Shown one piece after another: positions 1 to 9,700 of a DNA stretch of 64,000 nucleotides (within the stretch, counting starts at the first letter, position 1; each line of letters opens with the position of its first letter). Below the pieces are notes generated by a model. That model was not told the DNA's origin. It ran no database searches and saw only the letters and a list, made by a program, of their open reading frames with translations. Origin of the DNA: Planctomycetaceae bacterium. GTDB lineage: Bacteria; Planctomycetota; Planctomycetia; Pirellulales; PALSA-1355. A program made the position numbers and the translations under genes. The stretch spans positions 1 through 64,000 of the forward strand of contig PLYM01000212.1 in NCBI GenBank assembly GCA_003153375.1, read 5' to 3'.

Positions 1-175
1 CGTGGGCGACAGCATGAATCCTTGTCCGAAAGCCGGATGCGGGAAATCTGCACGTCCGGTTTGATGAGCGGGAGGTGGAAACGGAGCATGGTACAGCTAG
101 TGAGGCACCCGCAAACGAAAGAGCGGGACACAGATAGGCTACACCTAAACCACCGCGCCACCTCTCGACTCTACC
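1..175 (+). mobile_element. 3' end of a probable group II intron (domains V-VI), rest outside window
   Basis: Positions 30-62 fold as a group II intron domain V-like hairpin: an outer stem of AAGCCGGA with TCCGGTTT, including the expected G-U pair in the AGC catalytic triad region, an inner stem, and a GAAA-containing loop. A second long-range stem follows: GAGGTGG at 72-78 pairs with CCACCTC at 158-164, in the place of domain VI. Coding sequence of the EmrA-like gene begins on the opposite strand right after this, so the intron's 3' boundary is probably near 170-176. Any intron-encoded reverse transcriptase would lie left of the window. The inner helix is one base shorter than in the domain V I know best, and the exact boundary is not proven. 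A 123-residue open frame across this region has no credible protein features. Confidence 0.5.
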
Positions 176-1430
176 CCTTGAAATCCTGCCGGCTGCCGTA
201 CATGTCGACGTCCAGATCGACGGCCTGCCCGATACGCAGTTCGGAAAGCTGGGTCTCCTTGAAGTTCGCGTCGACCCAGATTTCGGTTAGGGAACGGACC
301 GCCATCAGAATCTGCCCGTCGTTCACGTGGTTGCCGGGATTCACGTTGCGGCGTGTGACGACGCCGTCGATCTCGGACAGGATGTCGCAGTAGCGCAGAT
401 TGAGCTGGGCCCGTTCCAGGTTTCGCCGCGCTTGCAGCACCTTGGCCTGGGACTGCTTGAGGGCCGGAGCATTCTTGAGCAGCTCGTCATAGATGCGATC
501 GATCTGGCCCTTGGGGTCGCGCTTGTAAAAGTCGGCCACCAATTGTCGCGGCGACTTGGTGAACGATTCGTTGACGCCCAACTGCGCCGCCGATTCCATC
601 AGGCTGGCCTGCGCCTGCCTGACCGAAGAGAAGGTCTGGTCCAAATCAGGCGGCACGTGAGCCAAATCGTGTCCTTCAGCCGGTTCGAGCGGCAGCCCCA
701 GCGACACACGCACCTGGTGCACGCCTTCCATAGCCTCGTGTACGCGCGCCTGGGCCACGAGCATCGACTCGCGGCGAAGGTCGAACTCTTCCTTCGAGAT
801 CGTCTTGGTTGCGAAGGTTTTTTCGCCGCGTTCGAAGTCGGCTTGGGCCTTGGCCAGGCTGGCTTTTTGCGACTGCAAGAACGCAACTTTCGAGCGCAGG
901 ATCGCGATCTGGTTGTTGACGTCCTCGATCGAACGCTCAAGATTGAATCGCAAGCTGCGAGTACGGCCCTCGATGCCGCGAGTTTGGGCTTCGGCCACCA
1001 CCAAATCAGCTTCAGACGCGGCGACGGCGGCTTGGGCGACGTCGACTTCGACTTGGAACGGCTCCTTGTCGAGCTCGACCAGCAGGTCCCCTTTGCGCAC
1101 GCGGTTGTTGTCGTCGACCAGCACCCGGGCAACCTGGCCGCTGACACGTGGAGCCACGAGCGTCACGTGACTGTTGATGTAGGCGTCGTCGGTCGAGACC
1201 GTGTCGAGCGCCCGACGCACCCAAGGGGCTGCCAATACCGCCCCGCCCGCGACCAGCACGGCGACGATGCCCCACACCAGCCAGCGCTTGACGCCGCCGT
1301 GGGAGGAAGCCGCGGGAACCGGCGCGGACGCGGTGGCGACATGCGGATGATCGGGCGTCTTGCCGCCCGTCGGGCCGGCGACAGGCTTCGGGGCGGGCGT
1401 CTGGGGAGTGGGTTTCTCTGGCGACGACAT
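171..1430 (-). CDS. HlyD/EmrA-family membrane fusion protein, C-terminally truncated
   Basis: Periplasmic adaptor of a drug-efflux or secretion system of the EmrAB type. A Pro/Ala-rich cytoplasmic tail (about residues 1-47) is followed by one membrane segment (about 48-70). Next come the family motif DDAYINSHVTLVAPRVSGQV (about 82-101), a long coiled-coil hairpin (about 120-340), and the second lipoyl half with ETQLSELRIGQ near the C-terminus. The protein stops at 419 residues, just after a DVDMYGSRQDFKG segment. EmrA-like proteins normally continue there with a further beta-barrel region of roughly 80-130 residues. The stop codon (complement of 171-173) lies at the edge of the group II intron-like sequence, so the gene looks cut by that insertion. 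It lies 135 bp downstream of the flavoprotein gene on the same strand. Confidence 0.8.
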   Translation of the reverse strand: MSSPEKPTPQTPAPKPVAGPTGGKTPDHPHVATASAPVPAASSHGGVKRWLVWGIVAVLVAGGAVLAAPWVRRALDTVSTDDAYINSHVTLVAPRVSGQVARVLVDDNNRVRKGDLLVELDKEPFQVEVDVAQAAVAASEADLVVAEAQTRGIEGRTRSLRFNLERSIEDVNNQIAILRSKVAFLQSQKASLAKAQADFERGEKTFATKTISKEEFDLRRESMLVAQARVHEAMEGVHQVRVSLGLPLEPAEGHDLAHVPPDLDQTFSSVRQAQASLMESAAQLGVNESFTKSPRQLVADFYKRDPKGQIDRIYDELLKNAPALKQSQAKVLQARRNLERAQLNLRYCDILSEIDGVVTRRNVNPGNHVNDGQILMAVRSLTEIWVDANFKETQLSELRIGQAVDLDVDMYGSRQDFKG

Positions 1431-1565
1431 GGTGTCAGTTCCCGTAAAGAGTCATTCGTTTTCGGACGCAACTCTCGGGCCGCCGAAATCATACCCGGCC
1501 CGGCAACGGACGCCAGTCGTCGCCAAGGCCTGAATTGATGCTTGGGACTGTTTTGAACATGGGGA

Positions 1566-2963
1566 TTAATTTGAATCCGGCGCCGTCGGAGGCTGGCTGA
1601 ACAGGGCCACGAGTCCCTCGGCGGTTGTGGGATGCGTGAAGATCGCATTGCGCAGGGCGGTGTACGGCATCCGAGCGAGCATCGCGGTTTGGACCACGGC
1701 CATCGCCTCGCTGGCTTCCGCTCCGAAGGCGGTGAAACCGAGGATCTGGTCGTCGGCGCCGATCAGGGCCTTCATGAAGCCCCGGGTTTGCGACAACGTG
1801 CGCGTGCGCAACACCAGCGCCATCGGCAGCCGGACGATGCGATAGGGAATTTGCTTTACCCTGGCGTCCGTTTCGCCGAGGCCGACATGGGCCAGCTCGG
1901 GGTCGGTGAACAGGCAGTATGGAATCAGCCGGCCGGTCGTGGTGCGGCTGCCACCGTTCAGATTGTCGAGGACGACGCGAAAATCGTCGAAGCCGACGTG
2001 CGTGAACATCGGGCTGCCTGCGCCGTCGCCGGTTGCCCAAACGTCGGGGGCGCTGGTTTGCAGCCGCTCGTTGACCTGAATGAAGCCGCGGGCGTCGAGC
2101 TGCACGCCTCCTTGGGCGGCATCGAGTCGATCGGTGTTGGGAGTTCGCCCCGCGGCCACGAGGATGTCGGTGGCCTCGACGGTGCGGCTGCGGCTTCCCG
2201 CGCGAATCGCGAGCGCAACCTGCGCGCCCGAGTGGCCCGAAACGTGATCGACGGTGGCCTGTAGCAGAACCTCGATGCCTTCGTCGCGCATTAAATCCAA
2301 GACGGCGTCGGCCACGTCCGGGTCTTCGCGGTCGAGCAGTCGCCGGCCGCGTTGCACGATGGTCACGCGACTGCCGAATCGCCGCATTGCTTGGGCGAAC
2401 TCCAGGCCGACGTAACCTCCACCCAGGATGACCAGGTGTTCGGGCAATTGCTCGAGATTGAGTGCTTCGACGTGTGTCATCGGATGGGCCGCGGCCAGGC
2501 CCGGCACGTCGGGAATCGTGGCTCGCGTGCCGACGTTCAGAAAAACGCGTTCGCCGCGCAGCCGCCGCGTGCCGCCGGCGTTCAACGCGACTTCGAAAGT
2601 CTTGGGTTCCGTGAACCGCGCTTCGGCCATCACGAGTTCGGCGCCGCTGGCTTTGAAATAGCCGAGGTGCAGTTCGATCAGTCCGTCGATCATCTGCCGT
2701 TTGCGCCGCGCAACGCCGGCCATGTCGACGCGCGGCGAACCGCTGACGACTCCCAGGCCCCGCTGGGGATCGACGAGCGACACGGCCTTGGCGCTATAGA
2801 TGACGTTTTTGCTCGGCAGGCAGGCGACGTTGGGGCACGAGCCGCCAATCATCGAGCGCTCGACCACGGCCGTCGTCTGGCCAAGTTTCGCCAGGTTCCA
2901 GGCCAGTATCTTGCCGGCCTCGCCGCTACCGATCACCAGGTTTTGATAGGTTTCGACCGCCAT
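1566..2963 (-). CDS. Class I pyridine nucleotide-disulfide oxidoreductase (mercuric reductase/lipoamide dehydrogenase-like)
   Basis: FAD- and NAD(P)H-dependent flavoprotein of 465 residues, the usual length for the family. The N-terminal FAD-binding GSGEAG is at residues 12-17. The redox-active disulfide is C43-P-N-V-A-C48, followed by LPSK as in lipoamide dehydrogenase and MerA. A second dinucleotide fold, GGGYVGLEFA, is mid-protein, and ATGDGAG marks the second FAD contact. The C-terminal dimerisation domain ends with FTHPTTAEG, which holds the conserved His-Pro pair. No N-terminal heavy-metal domain and no MerA C-terminal Cys pair are present, so the substrate is unlikely to be mercury. 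The partner is unknown. A good promoter candidate lies directly upstream. It is upstream of the EmrA-like gene and may be co-transcribed with it. Confidence 0.85.
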   Translation of the reverse strand: MAVETYQNLVIGSGEAGKILAWNLAKLGQTTAVVERSMIGGSCPNVACLPSKNVIYSAKAVSLVDPQRGLGVVSGSPRVDMAGVARRKRQMIDGLIELHLGYFKASGAELVMAEARFTEPKTFEVALNAGGTRRLRGERVFLNVGTRATIPDVPGLAAAHPMTHVEALNLEQLPEHLVILGGGYVGLEFAQAMRRFGSRVTIVQRGRRLLDREDPDVADAVLDLMRDEGIEVLLQATVDHVSGHSGAQVALAIRAGSRSRTVEATDILVAAGRTPNTDRLDAAQGGVQLDARGFIQVNERLQTSAPDVWATGDGAGSPMFTHVGFDDFRVVLDNLNGGSRTTTGRLIPYCLFTDPELAHVGLGETDARVKQIPYRIVRLPMALVLRTRTLSQTRGFMKALIGADDQILGFTAFGAEASEAMAVVQTAMLARMPYTALRNAIFTHPTTAEGLVALFSQPPTAPDSN

Positions 2964-2992
2964 GGCTGACGTCTTCCCGGCTTGAAATCATT

Positions 2993-3021
2993 TGTATATG
3001 CGGATATTTCAAATCTGGCAA
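2993..3021 (-). promoter_or_regulatory. Sigma70-type promoter candidate for the flavoprotein gene
   Basis: Read on the minus strand: TTGCCA (complement of 3016-3021), 17 bases, then TATACA (complement of 2993-2998). The predicted transcript start, near 2986, leaves a short leader with a GGAAG ribosome site before the ATG at 2963. Motif match only. Confidence 0.45.
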
Positions 3022-3315
3022 GCAATATGCGCCCTCGCGACTCAGTCGCGGAAGTGACGACAAGGATCCGCCTAAGCCCTCGCGGATTCGGAATCGTGGA
3101 GAGAGTTCAATGGAGTGCCCTCGAAATGGAGTGTCGTCGTCGATGACAGATATCGCTCCGGCCCATTCGGAGATGGCTGGCACGTAGACCCTTCGTTGCG
3201 GAGGAGCGGCCGACGGGATACTTTTTTATCAGCCGGGGAGTGGTTCGACGTTTGGCCGATCGAGCCGTCCATCATGCGCAACTTTGCCAAACAAATCTCA
3301 GCGCGAGGATACTTC

Positions 3316-4578
3316 ATGATTCGTACTGGACTGAAATGGTGCGTCGCGATGGTATTGGCGGGCGGTTATTTCTTGCCGGCGGTTGGCCGCGCGGCAGAGG
3401 TCGATACCAAGGTGCTGTCGCTCGCGGTCGAGAACGCGCTGCCTGAGATCGAGTGGACCGGCTGGGATTTCGGCGAGGACAGTGGCAAGGAACAGGCGAT
3501 TCGGCCGATTCTGTTGACGCACGCGGGCGACAACTCGGGCCGGCTGTTCGTGCCGACGCAACAGGGTGTGATTCATCTGTTGGGTCAGGGAACCAAGACG
3601 AAGAAGACGGATGTCTTTCTCGACATCAGCTCGCTGGTCGCCTACGACGATAAATCGAATGAGGAGGGGTTTCTGGGGCTCGCGTTTCATCCAAAGTTTG
3701 CCGACAACGGGCAGTTCTTCGTCTATTACACGAACAAGGCCAAGAAGCACCAGAACGTGATCGCCCGCTATCGCGTCAGCAAGACCGATCCCAAGCGGGC
3801 CGATCCCGACTCACAAGAGATTCTGCTGACGTTCGACAAGCCGTTCTGGAACCACGACGGCGGCACGATCGTCTTCGGTCCCGATGGCTATCTTTACGTC
3901 GCGGTCGGCGATGGCGGACTGGCCAACGATCCGTACAAGAACGGCCAGAAGATGACCACGCTGCTGGGCAAGATGCTGAGGATCGACGTGGATCATCGGG
4001 GCGAGAAGACATCCTACGCGGTGCCGGCCGACAATCCATTCGCCGGACGCGCCGACGCACGCGGCGAGATTTGGGCTTATGGGCTGCGAAACGTGTGGCG
4101 AATGGCGTTCGATCGTTCGACAGGCCTGCTGTGGGCCGCCGACGTGGGGCAGGACGCTTGGGAGGAGATCGACTTGATCGAGAAAGGCGGCAATTACGGC
4201 TGGAACATCCGCGAGGGCCTGCACCCGTTCGTTCGCAAGGGAGGATCGCCGCCGGCCAAGGACGTTAAGCGGCCGGACATGATCGATCCGATTTGGGAAT
4301 ACAGCCACGATGTCGGCAAATCGATTACCGGCGGCTCGGTGTACCGCGGCCAGCAGGTGCCCGAACTCGTCGGCTCGTATCTCTACGCCGACTATGTGGC
4401 AGGAAAGATGTGGGCCCTGCGCTACGACGAGGCCGAGCGAAAGGTCGTCGCCAATCGTGAGATACCGTTGCCGAAGCCAATTCTGACGATGTCGTTTGGC
4501 GAGGACGAGCAAGGCGAGGTGTACTTCATGACCTATTCGCCCACGCCGCAGTGCGTCTATCGTTTTGCCCGGCCGTAG
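3316..4578 (+). CDS. Secreted PQQ-dependent glucose/sorbosone dehydrogenase-like protein
   Basis: A 420-residue six-bladed propeller protein of the glucose/sorbosone dehydrogenase family (PF07995 type), which oxidises sugars using PQQ in the periplasm. Signature strings are HAGDNSGRLFV, EEGFLGLAFHP, FNHDGG-like WNHDGGTIVFGPDGYLYV, GDGG, LLGKMLRIDV, AYGLRNVWRMAFD, ADVGQDAWEEI and GGNYGWN. The chosen start, MIRTGLKWCV, gives a typical signal peptide ending near AVGRAAE and has GAGGAT about 6 bases upstream. An in-frame upstream ATG at 3274 would bury this signal peptide, so it is less likely. The substrate cannot be read from sequence. The gene is convergent with the molybdopterin-fold gene, with only 9 bp between the stops. 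Confidence 0.85.
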   Translation: MIRTGLKWCVAMVLAGGYFLPAVGRAAEVDTKVLSLAVENALPEIEWTGWDFGEDSGKEQAIRPILLTHAGDNSGRLFVPTQQGVIHLLGQGTKTKKTDVFLDISSLVAYDDKSNEEGFLGLAFHPKFADNGQFFVYYTNKAKKHQNVIARYRVSKTDPKRADPDSQEILLTFDKPFWNHDGGTIVFGPDGYLYVAVGDGGLANDPYKNGQKMTTLLGKMLRIDVDHRGEKTSYAVPADNPFAGRADARGEIWAYGLRNVWRMAFDRSTGLLWAADVGQDAWEEIDLIEKGGNYGWNIREGLHPFVRKGGSPPAKDVKRPDMIDPIWEYSHDVGKSITGGSVYRGQQVPELVGSYLYADYVAGKMWALRYDEAERKVVANREIPLPKPILTMSFGEDEQGEVYFMTYSPTPQCVYRFARP

Positions 4579-4587
4579 TTACCGTGG

Positions 4588-5115
4588 CTACTTGGCAGCT
4601 TCGGTGGCGGGCGCTCGCACGCTGATGCGCTGGACCATGCGTACCCAGCGGACGGGACGCTTGTCGTCGGGAATGACGAGCCTCCAGGGAGCTTCTTTTT
4701 CTGGCAGTGCCACGCCGTTTTTCTTGTCGGCCAGCAGCACGACTTTGTCGGTGGTCGCAGGATCCACTTCGGCGATGGCCAGCGAGACCCGATAGCCGTC
4801 GGTGGCTTCGATGAGCAGATAGTTCGCCACTCGCGGCCCGCGCAGTTCCTTACCCAGCACCACGCCACAGTGTTCGAGCAAAGTAGCCAGTGGAATGCCT
4901 TCGTACTCCGAGGTCTGATTGTCGGAACCGGTGACTTTGATCGTTTTGCGGGCCAACTTGGCCAACTCGGCGCTCGATAGCGAGCGGCTCAAACCCTGTT
5001 CGTCGGCGAAGATGAGGGCAGCCGGCTCGGCCGCGAGGCATGGCCCGCCTGGTGCCGACGCCAGTTGCGCGGCGGTGCCGAGGGCCATGAGGAACCGAAT
5101 GAGAAGATCTCGCAT
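4588..5115 (-). CDS. Exported molybdopterin-dependent oxidoreductase-fold protein
   Basis: A 175-residue protein with a signal peptide (MRDLLIRFLMALG... up to CLAAEPA) and a small domain resembling the sulfite-oxidase-type molybdopterin-binding fold. It has a TIKVTGSDNQTSEYEGIPL segment, LLEHCGV, then YLLIEATDGYRVSLAIAEVD and WRLVIPDDKRPVRWVRMVQRI. In true sulfite oxidases the cofactor cysteine lies elsewhere. C at the LLEHCG position is not proof of cofactor binding, so it may be a degenerate relative. The start at 5115 was chosen because it begins the signal peptide; 44 upstream in-frame residues look non-coding. Confidence 0.6.
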   Translation of the reverse strand: MRDLLIRFLMALGTAAQLASAPGGPCLAAEPAALIFADEQGLSRSLSSAELAKLARKTIKVTGSDNQTSEYEGIPLATLLEHCGVVLGKELRGPRVANYLLIEATDGYRVSLAIAEVDPATTDKVVLLADKKNGVALPEKEAPWRLVIPDDKRPVRWVRMVQRISVRAPATEAAK

Positions 5116-5215
5116 GTGTGCATCTCCGAGGGCCAGGCCACAGCGCGTCATCTGTGTCGCGTAAAGCCTATCGAAATACCTGCTCGTTTCGCTAGGCATT
5201 TTTTCGATTCGGCCG

Positions 5216-5347
5216 CTAGCCGTGCCTGTCCAGCATCGAGTGGACAACCTGGGTCAGCACCACGAGGGCGGCGAAGAACAGGAGGGCAGCCAGCAGGCAA
5301 GCCCACCAGCGTCCGCGTGGTTCGAGCGGCCCCGGGTCGTTCGGCAT
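5216..5347 (-). CDS. Small single-pass membrane protein
   Basis: A predicted 43-residue protein. It has a charged N-terminus (MPNDPGPLEPRGRWW), one strongly hydrophobic span (about residues 16-36, LLAALLFFAALVVLTQVV) and a short polar tail. It starts 4 bases after the stop of the preceding small ORF, which suggests translational coupling within a three-gene unit behind the CHASE3 gene. No family recognised. Short hydrophobic ORFs can arise by chance, so support is moderate. Confidence 0.4.
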   Translation of the reverse strand: MPNDPGPLEPRGRWWACLLAALLFFAALVVLTQVVHSMLDRHG

Positions 5348-5351
5348 GGCA

Positions 5352-5507
5352 TCAGGCACGTCGGTTGCGTCGCTTGACCAGGATGCCGGTGAATCCCGCC
5401 GGCACGGCTGCCAGCCAGCCGTCGAAATCCCAGTGACCATGCACGAACACGAAAGCGGTTGCGCCGGCCAGCGCGCTCAATAACGCGGCGGCGACAACGG
5501 GCCGCAT
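5352..5507 (-). CDS. Small membrane protein, unknown
   Basis: A predicted 51-residue protein, MRPVVAAALLSALAGATAFV..., with one or two hydrophobic spans and a basic C-terminus ending KRRNRRA. The ATG at 5507 is preceded by GAGGAGC at good spacing, which favours it over an in-frame ATG at 5531. It sits between the CHASE3 gene (33 bp upstream) and another small membrane ORF (4 bp downstream), all on the minus strand. No homologue recognised. Confidence 0.45.
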   Translation of the reverse strand: MRPVVAAALLSALAGATAFVFVHGHWDFDGWLAAVPAGFTGILVKRRNRRA

Positions 5508-5540
5508 GACGCTCCTCGAGGTATCCTGCATGGTGGGTCG

Positions 5541-6197
5541 CTATGCCGCGGTCAACGATCGCTGAGGGTGAGACGTTCGCGGACGCAGTGACCAGGTGAA
5601 GCCGGCCAGCACCGCGCTGATCACGAAGCCCATGGCCACGACCGAAGCTGACGCGTCGCGCGAGGCGTCACCGTGGGCCCATTGTTGTTCGGTCAACAGC
5701 TCTCGCTGCTCTTCCTCGAGCTGGTTGACCAGTGATTGAAGTTCCTCCATCAGCTCTCGACCTTGCCCGGATCGAACTTGATCCAAAGCGGCATCCGTGT
5801 TGCCCTCACGATAAAGCTTCACGGTCTCGGCCAACTCGAAGAACTTGGCGGCCGTCAGTTTTTCGAGTTGCGCGGTTGTCGCTTCTTGGCGCGGGTTGCC
5901 GGCAAAGAGCCTGGTCATGTGGGCAACCTCCTCGACTTGCCGGTTCCGGGCGACCCGATAAGGTCCCAGATAGGCTTCGTCACCGGTCAACAAAAAGCCG
6001 CGCTGGCCGCTCTCGGCGTCCTTTAGAGTGACCAAGAGCCGCTCAAGCGAGTCCAGCACCTCGTGCGTTTGCTTGACCACGAGTGCGCTCTCTTGCAACT
6101 GCCCAATCGTGCGATAGGACATCACGCCCACGATGATCAATAGCACGAACAGAGTTACCGAGATGGCGACGAGCCATGTTCGCGTAATGGGTCGCAT
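5541..6197 (-). CDS. Orphan CHASE3-domain membrane sensor protein
   Basis: A 218-residue protein with an N-terminal membrane span (about 9-29), an extracytoplasmic CHASE3 domain (about 35-180) and a second span near 185-205. The CHASE3 hallmarks are the helical stretch around DAESGQRGFLLTGDEAYLGPY and the heptad-rich LVNQLEEEQRELLTEQQ. CHASE3 modules normally sit in front of a histidine kinase or cyclase output domain. Here the protein ends about 13 residues after the second span, so it has no output domain of its own. It may signal to a partner, or be a truncated receptor. It is divergent from the large propeller kinase gene that starts about 500 bp away. Confidence 0.75.
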   Translation of the reverse strand: MRPITRTWLVAISVTLFVLLIIVGVMSYRTIGQLQESALVVKQTHEVLDSLERLLVTLKDAESGQRGFLLTGDEAYLGPYRVARNRQVEEVAHMTRLFAGNPRQEATTAQLEKLTAAKFFELAETVKLYREGNTDAALDQVRSGQGRELMEELQSLVNQLEEEQRELLTEQQWAHGDASRDASASVVAMGFVISAVLAGFTWSLRPRTSHPQRSLTAA

Positions 6198-6700
6198 GAG
6201 ACGCCTCGCTTGCCTGCGAATCGTTGAAAGTCCCCGCTGATCCTCAGCAGCCCCTGCTAGCCAGGCAAATCACGATCCGACGAGGGAGCACGCCGTAGGC
6301 CACTGGGAGTCCGAGACCTCGAACCCAATTGGCGGACGACGCGCGCTGGCCCGATGGGGTCGCAAACGACCGACCCAGCGGGGGCTGCCCCACCCCGCGA
6401 GCGTGGCTAAGCGTCTGCAACGAATTGGCCGATTTGCCTATTTCAAACTATCGTAATCTCGGGACGGAACTCAAGAACTGCCGATTGGAGTACACCGATC
6501 TATGCCATTCGGCATATCTCGTTTCCCTCAACCCCATCTCCGCGCTTAGCCTCCTCTTGGAGTCACACAGACAACCCCAAACCGCCACTCGCTGCCGGAG
6601 CCGTCGCGGGCCATCCTGTTTCAGGCGGCTGCGCTATATATTGGGAGTCAGCGACCCGTGGCGCAATTCGCAAACTTCCGCGCGTCCTGCTTTACCGTCG
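6198..6700. other. Intergenic region between divergent signalling genes
   Basis: About 500 bp between the CHASE3 gene (minus) and the propeller kinase (plus). The plus frame stays open from 6329, but its product there is compositionally unlike protein and contains no motif. A CTATATATT segment near 6633 is AT-rich, but I could not pair it with a -35 box. No RNA gene seen. Confidence 0.4.
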
Positions 6701-9700
6701 ATGGCACCCGCAATGCATCAGCGTCTACTTGCCATTTCTCACTCGCCCAACCGCAGTGGGGCGTCGGGTGCCCGCGCCCTGGGACGGCTGACGCTTGTCG
6801 CAACGACCATCTTGTTCTCCAGCGGGTTTCTCTCGCGCGATGCTCACGCGCTCGACCCGAATCGAACCTTGACGCAGGCCGGCCACCGCATCTGGCAGGC
6901 GCAACAGGGACTGACGCAGGCCACGATCACCTGCGTTCGGCAGCGGCAGGACGGCTATGTGTGGCTGGGAACGCGCAACGGCGTGGTGCGGTTCGACGGC
7001 ATACGGTTCACCACCATTCATGCGCGCGACGATCAGGGATTCGAGCGAGCCTGGATTCACGACATGCAGGAGGATGGCGAGCATAACCTGTGGATTGCCA
7101 CGGACGAGGCCGGCATCATCCGTCTCGACGGTGAACGGGCCACGCGGTTTGGCACTCACGATGGACTGCCATCGGACAACGTTCGGGCCGTGCTCGTCGA
7201 TCGTCAAGGCCGCATTTGGGCGGGCACCGACCGGGGACTGGCGCGATTCGACGAAGGCCGCTTTGTGCCGATCGCGGAGCAGCAGGGGTTGAGCGTTTTT
7301 GCCGTGCACGCGATTTGCCAGGGCGCGGGCAATGAAATCTGGGTCGGCGGCGACCACGGGCAATTGGCCGTCTGGAACGGCCAACGATTCGAGCCCCGCA
7401 CGCTCGCATCGATTTCCAGCGGCGACGTGGTGAATGCCTTGCTCCGCGACACCGACGGCGCGATCTGGATCGGGACGTCGAACGGCCTGGTCAAGCTCGA
7501 TGGCCAACAAGAGCGGCGCTACACCAGCGCCGACGATCTCGCCGGCGACGCCGTGCTCTGCCTGGCCGAGGGGCGGCACCACACGATTTATGTCGGCACC
7601 AAAGAAGGCTTCAGCCGGCTGCACGACGGCGACATCGAAAACTTTGGCATCGCCCAAGGGCTTTCGCAAAGCATGGTGTACACCATCTGCGAGGATCATG
7701 AGGGCACACTCTGGGTGGGCACGAAACATGGGCTGAATCAGTTTATCGATCGGCGCACCCTGCCCTTCACCGTCCACGAGGGGCTGCCGAGCAACCACAT
7801 GGGCGCCATTCTTCAGGACCGCGGCGGCACGATTTGGGCCGGCACCCTCGACGCGGGTTTGGCGCGCTTGGAAGGCCGGCGGTTCGTGCCGCTGGGAGAA
7901 TTGCCAGGGTTGAGCAACAAGATCGTGGCCTTGGCGGAAGGTCCCGCGGGCGAACTGTGGATTGGCACCGATAAAGGGCTAGGGCGGCTGCACGAAGGAA
8001 AAGTCATCCAGACATTTCGCGCCGAACAAGGCTTGCCGGCCGACAACGTGCACTGCCTGTGGCACGATCAGCAAGAGTCGCTGTGGGTGGGAACCTCGGC
8101 CGGCCTCGCGGTCTTGCGCGGCGAACGGTTCACGGCCATTCATTTGCCTGACAATTCCACTGGGGGCGCGGTGCTGGCGCTGGCCGATTGCAGCGGACAA
8201 CTGTTGGTATCGATCGCGGGGCGGGGCGCGTTTCGCTGCGTGAACGACAAGCTGGAAGCCGTGTTGGCCGTGACCGACGCCGACGATGACGTCAACGCGT
8301 TCTGCCGCGACGACGACGGCCTGTTGTGGCTGGGCACGCGTGGCCATGGACTGTGTCTGGTTGACGGCGACCATCACGATCATTTCACGTCCAAGGATGG
8401 GCTGTATGACGACGAGATCTTTGGCATCGTCTCCGATGATCACGATCGGCTGTGGCTGGCGTGCAGCAAGGGCTGCTTTCTGGTCTCGCGGTCCAATCTG
8501 TTGAAGTTCGCGGCCGGCGCGTTGCCACAAGCCAAAACGACCTGGTTCAGTCCGCTCGATGCACAGCACGCGCTGGAATGCCAGGAAGGTGTGCAGCCGG
8601 TGGTCTTGTCGGCGCGCGATGGCCGGATCTGGTTCGCGACGATTGGCGGTTTATTCGCGATCGATCCCAGCCAACTACGGCGGCAGTTGCCTCCCACGGC
8701 CGTCGTGATCGAGGACATTGTTGTCAATGGCCGCAGCGAGAGGGGACCACGCATTCCGACCATCGGCCCGGGCGAGGCCAACATCACGTTCCACTACACC
8801 GCGCTCAGCTATGCATCGCCGCCGCTGATCACGTTTCGATACCGCCTCGAGGGTTTTGACAAGGACTGGAACTACGCCGGTAGCCGCCGTGAGGCGTTCT
8901 ACACGAACTTGCCGCCGGGCGACTATCAATTCCGCGTCGCGGCCTACAACACGGACGAGAAGGAATATGAGAATGCCACGCCGGTCGTGTTCACGGTCAG
9001 ACCCTACGTTTATCAAACGGCCTGGTTCTGGCCCTTGTGTCTGAGCATCGCGGCCGCGGGAGCCTGGTCGGTTTACCGGTTGAGGGTGCGGCGCATCCGC
9101 GAAAAACTCAATACGATCGTCTCTGAGCGCGGTCGCATTGCGCGCGAGTTGCACGACACATTGATGCAGGGCTTCTCGGGCGTGACGATGGAGATGCAGG
9201 CGCTGGCGTCACGATTGCCACCTTCGGCGCATCGAGCCACGTTGAACGACATCATTCAGGACGCTGGCAATTGCCTGACCGAGGCTCGCCGCTCGGTAGC
9301 CGGCCTGCGCGGAGATCACTCGAGCTTTGCGGCTTCGCTCGCGCAATCGGCTCAGCAGATTACCGTCACGAGCGAGATTCGCCTGGAGATGAAGCTCGAC
9401 GAGCTTCCTCGGCGGTTGCCACCCGACGTGGAATACAACTTGTTGCGGATTGCGCAAGAAGCCATCTCGAACGCGGTCAAGCACTCGGGAGCCAACACGG
9501 TCGAGGTGGTGTTGAATTCCACGCTGCGGGATCTGCGACTGTCGATCCGTGATGACGGCGTTGGTTTTCAGACAGGCGCCGACGCGCTGCGGCACTATGG
9601 CCTGATCGGCATGCGCGAGCGCGCGGCGCACATCGGCGCGGAACTACATTTGCAGAGCGAACCGGCACGCGGCACCTCGATCCTCGTGGTCCTGCCCACG

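Noticed and set aside
22-393. 123-codon frame starting in the intron-like sequence
   Set aside because: It runs through the domain V-like hairpin into antisense emrA; typical spurious ORF of intron ends.
1566-2963. Mercuric reductase MerA
   Set aside because: No heavy-metal-binding N-domain, no C-terminal Cys pair and no mer genes nearby.
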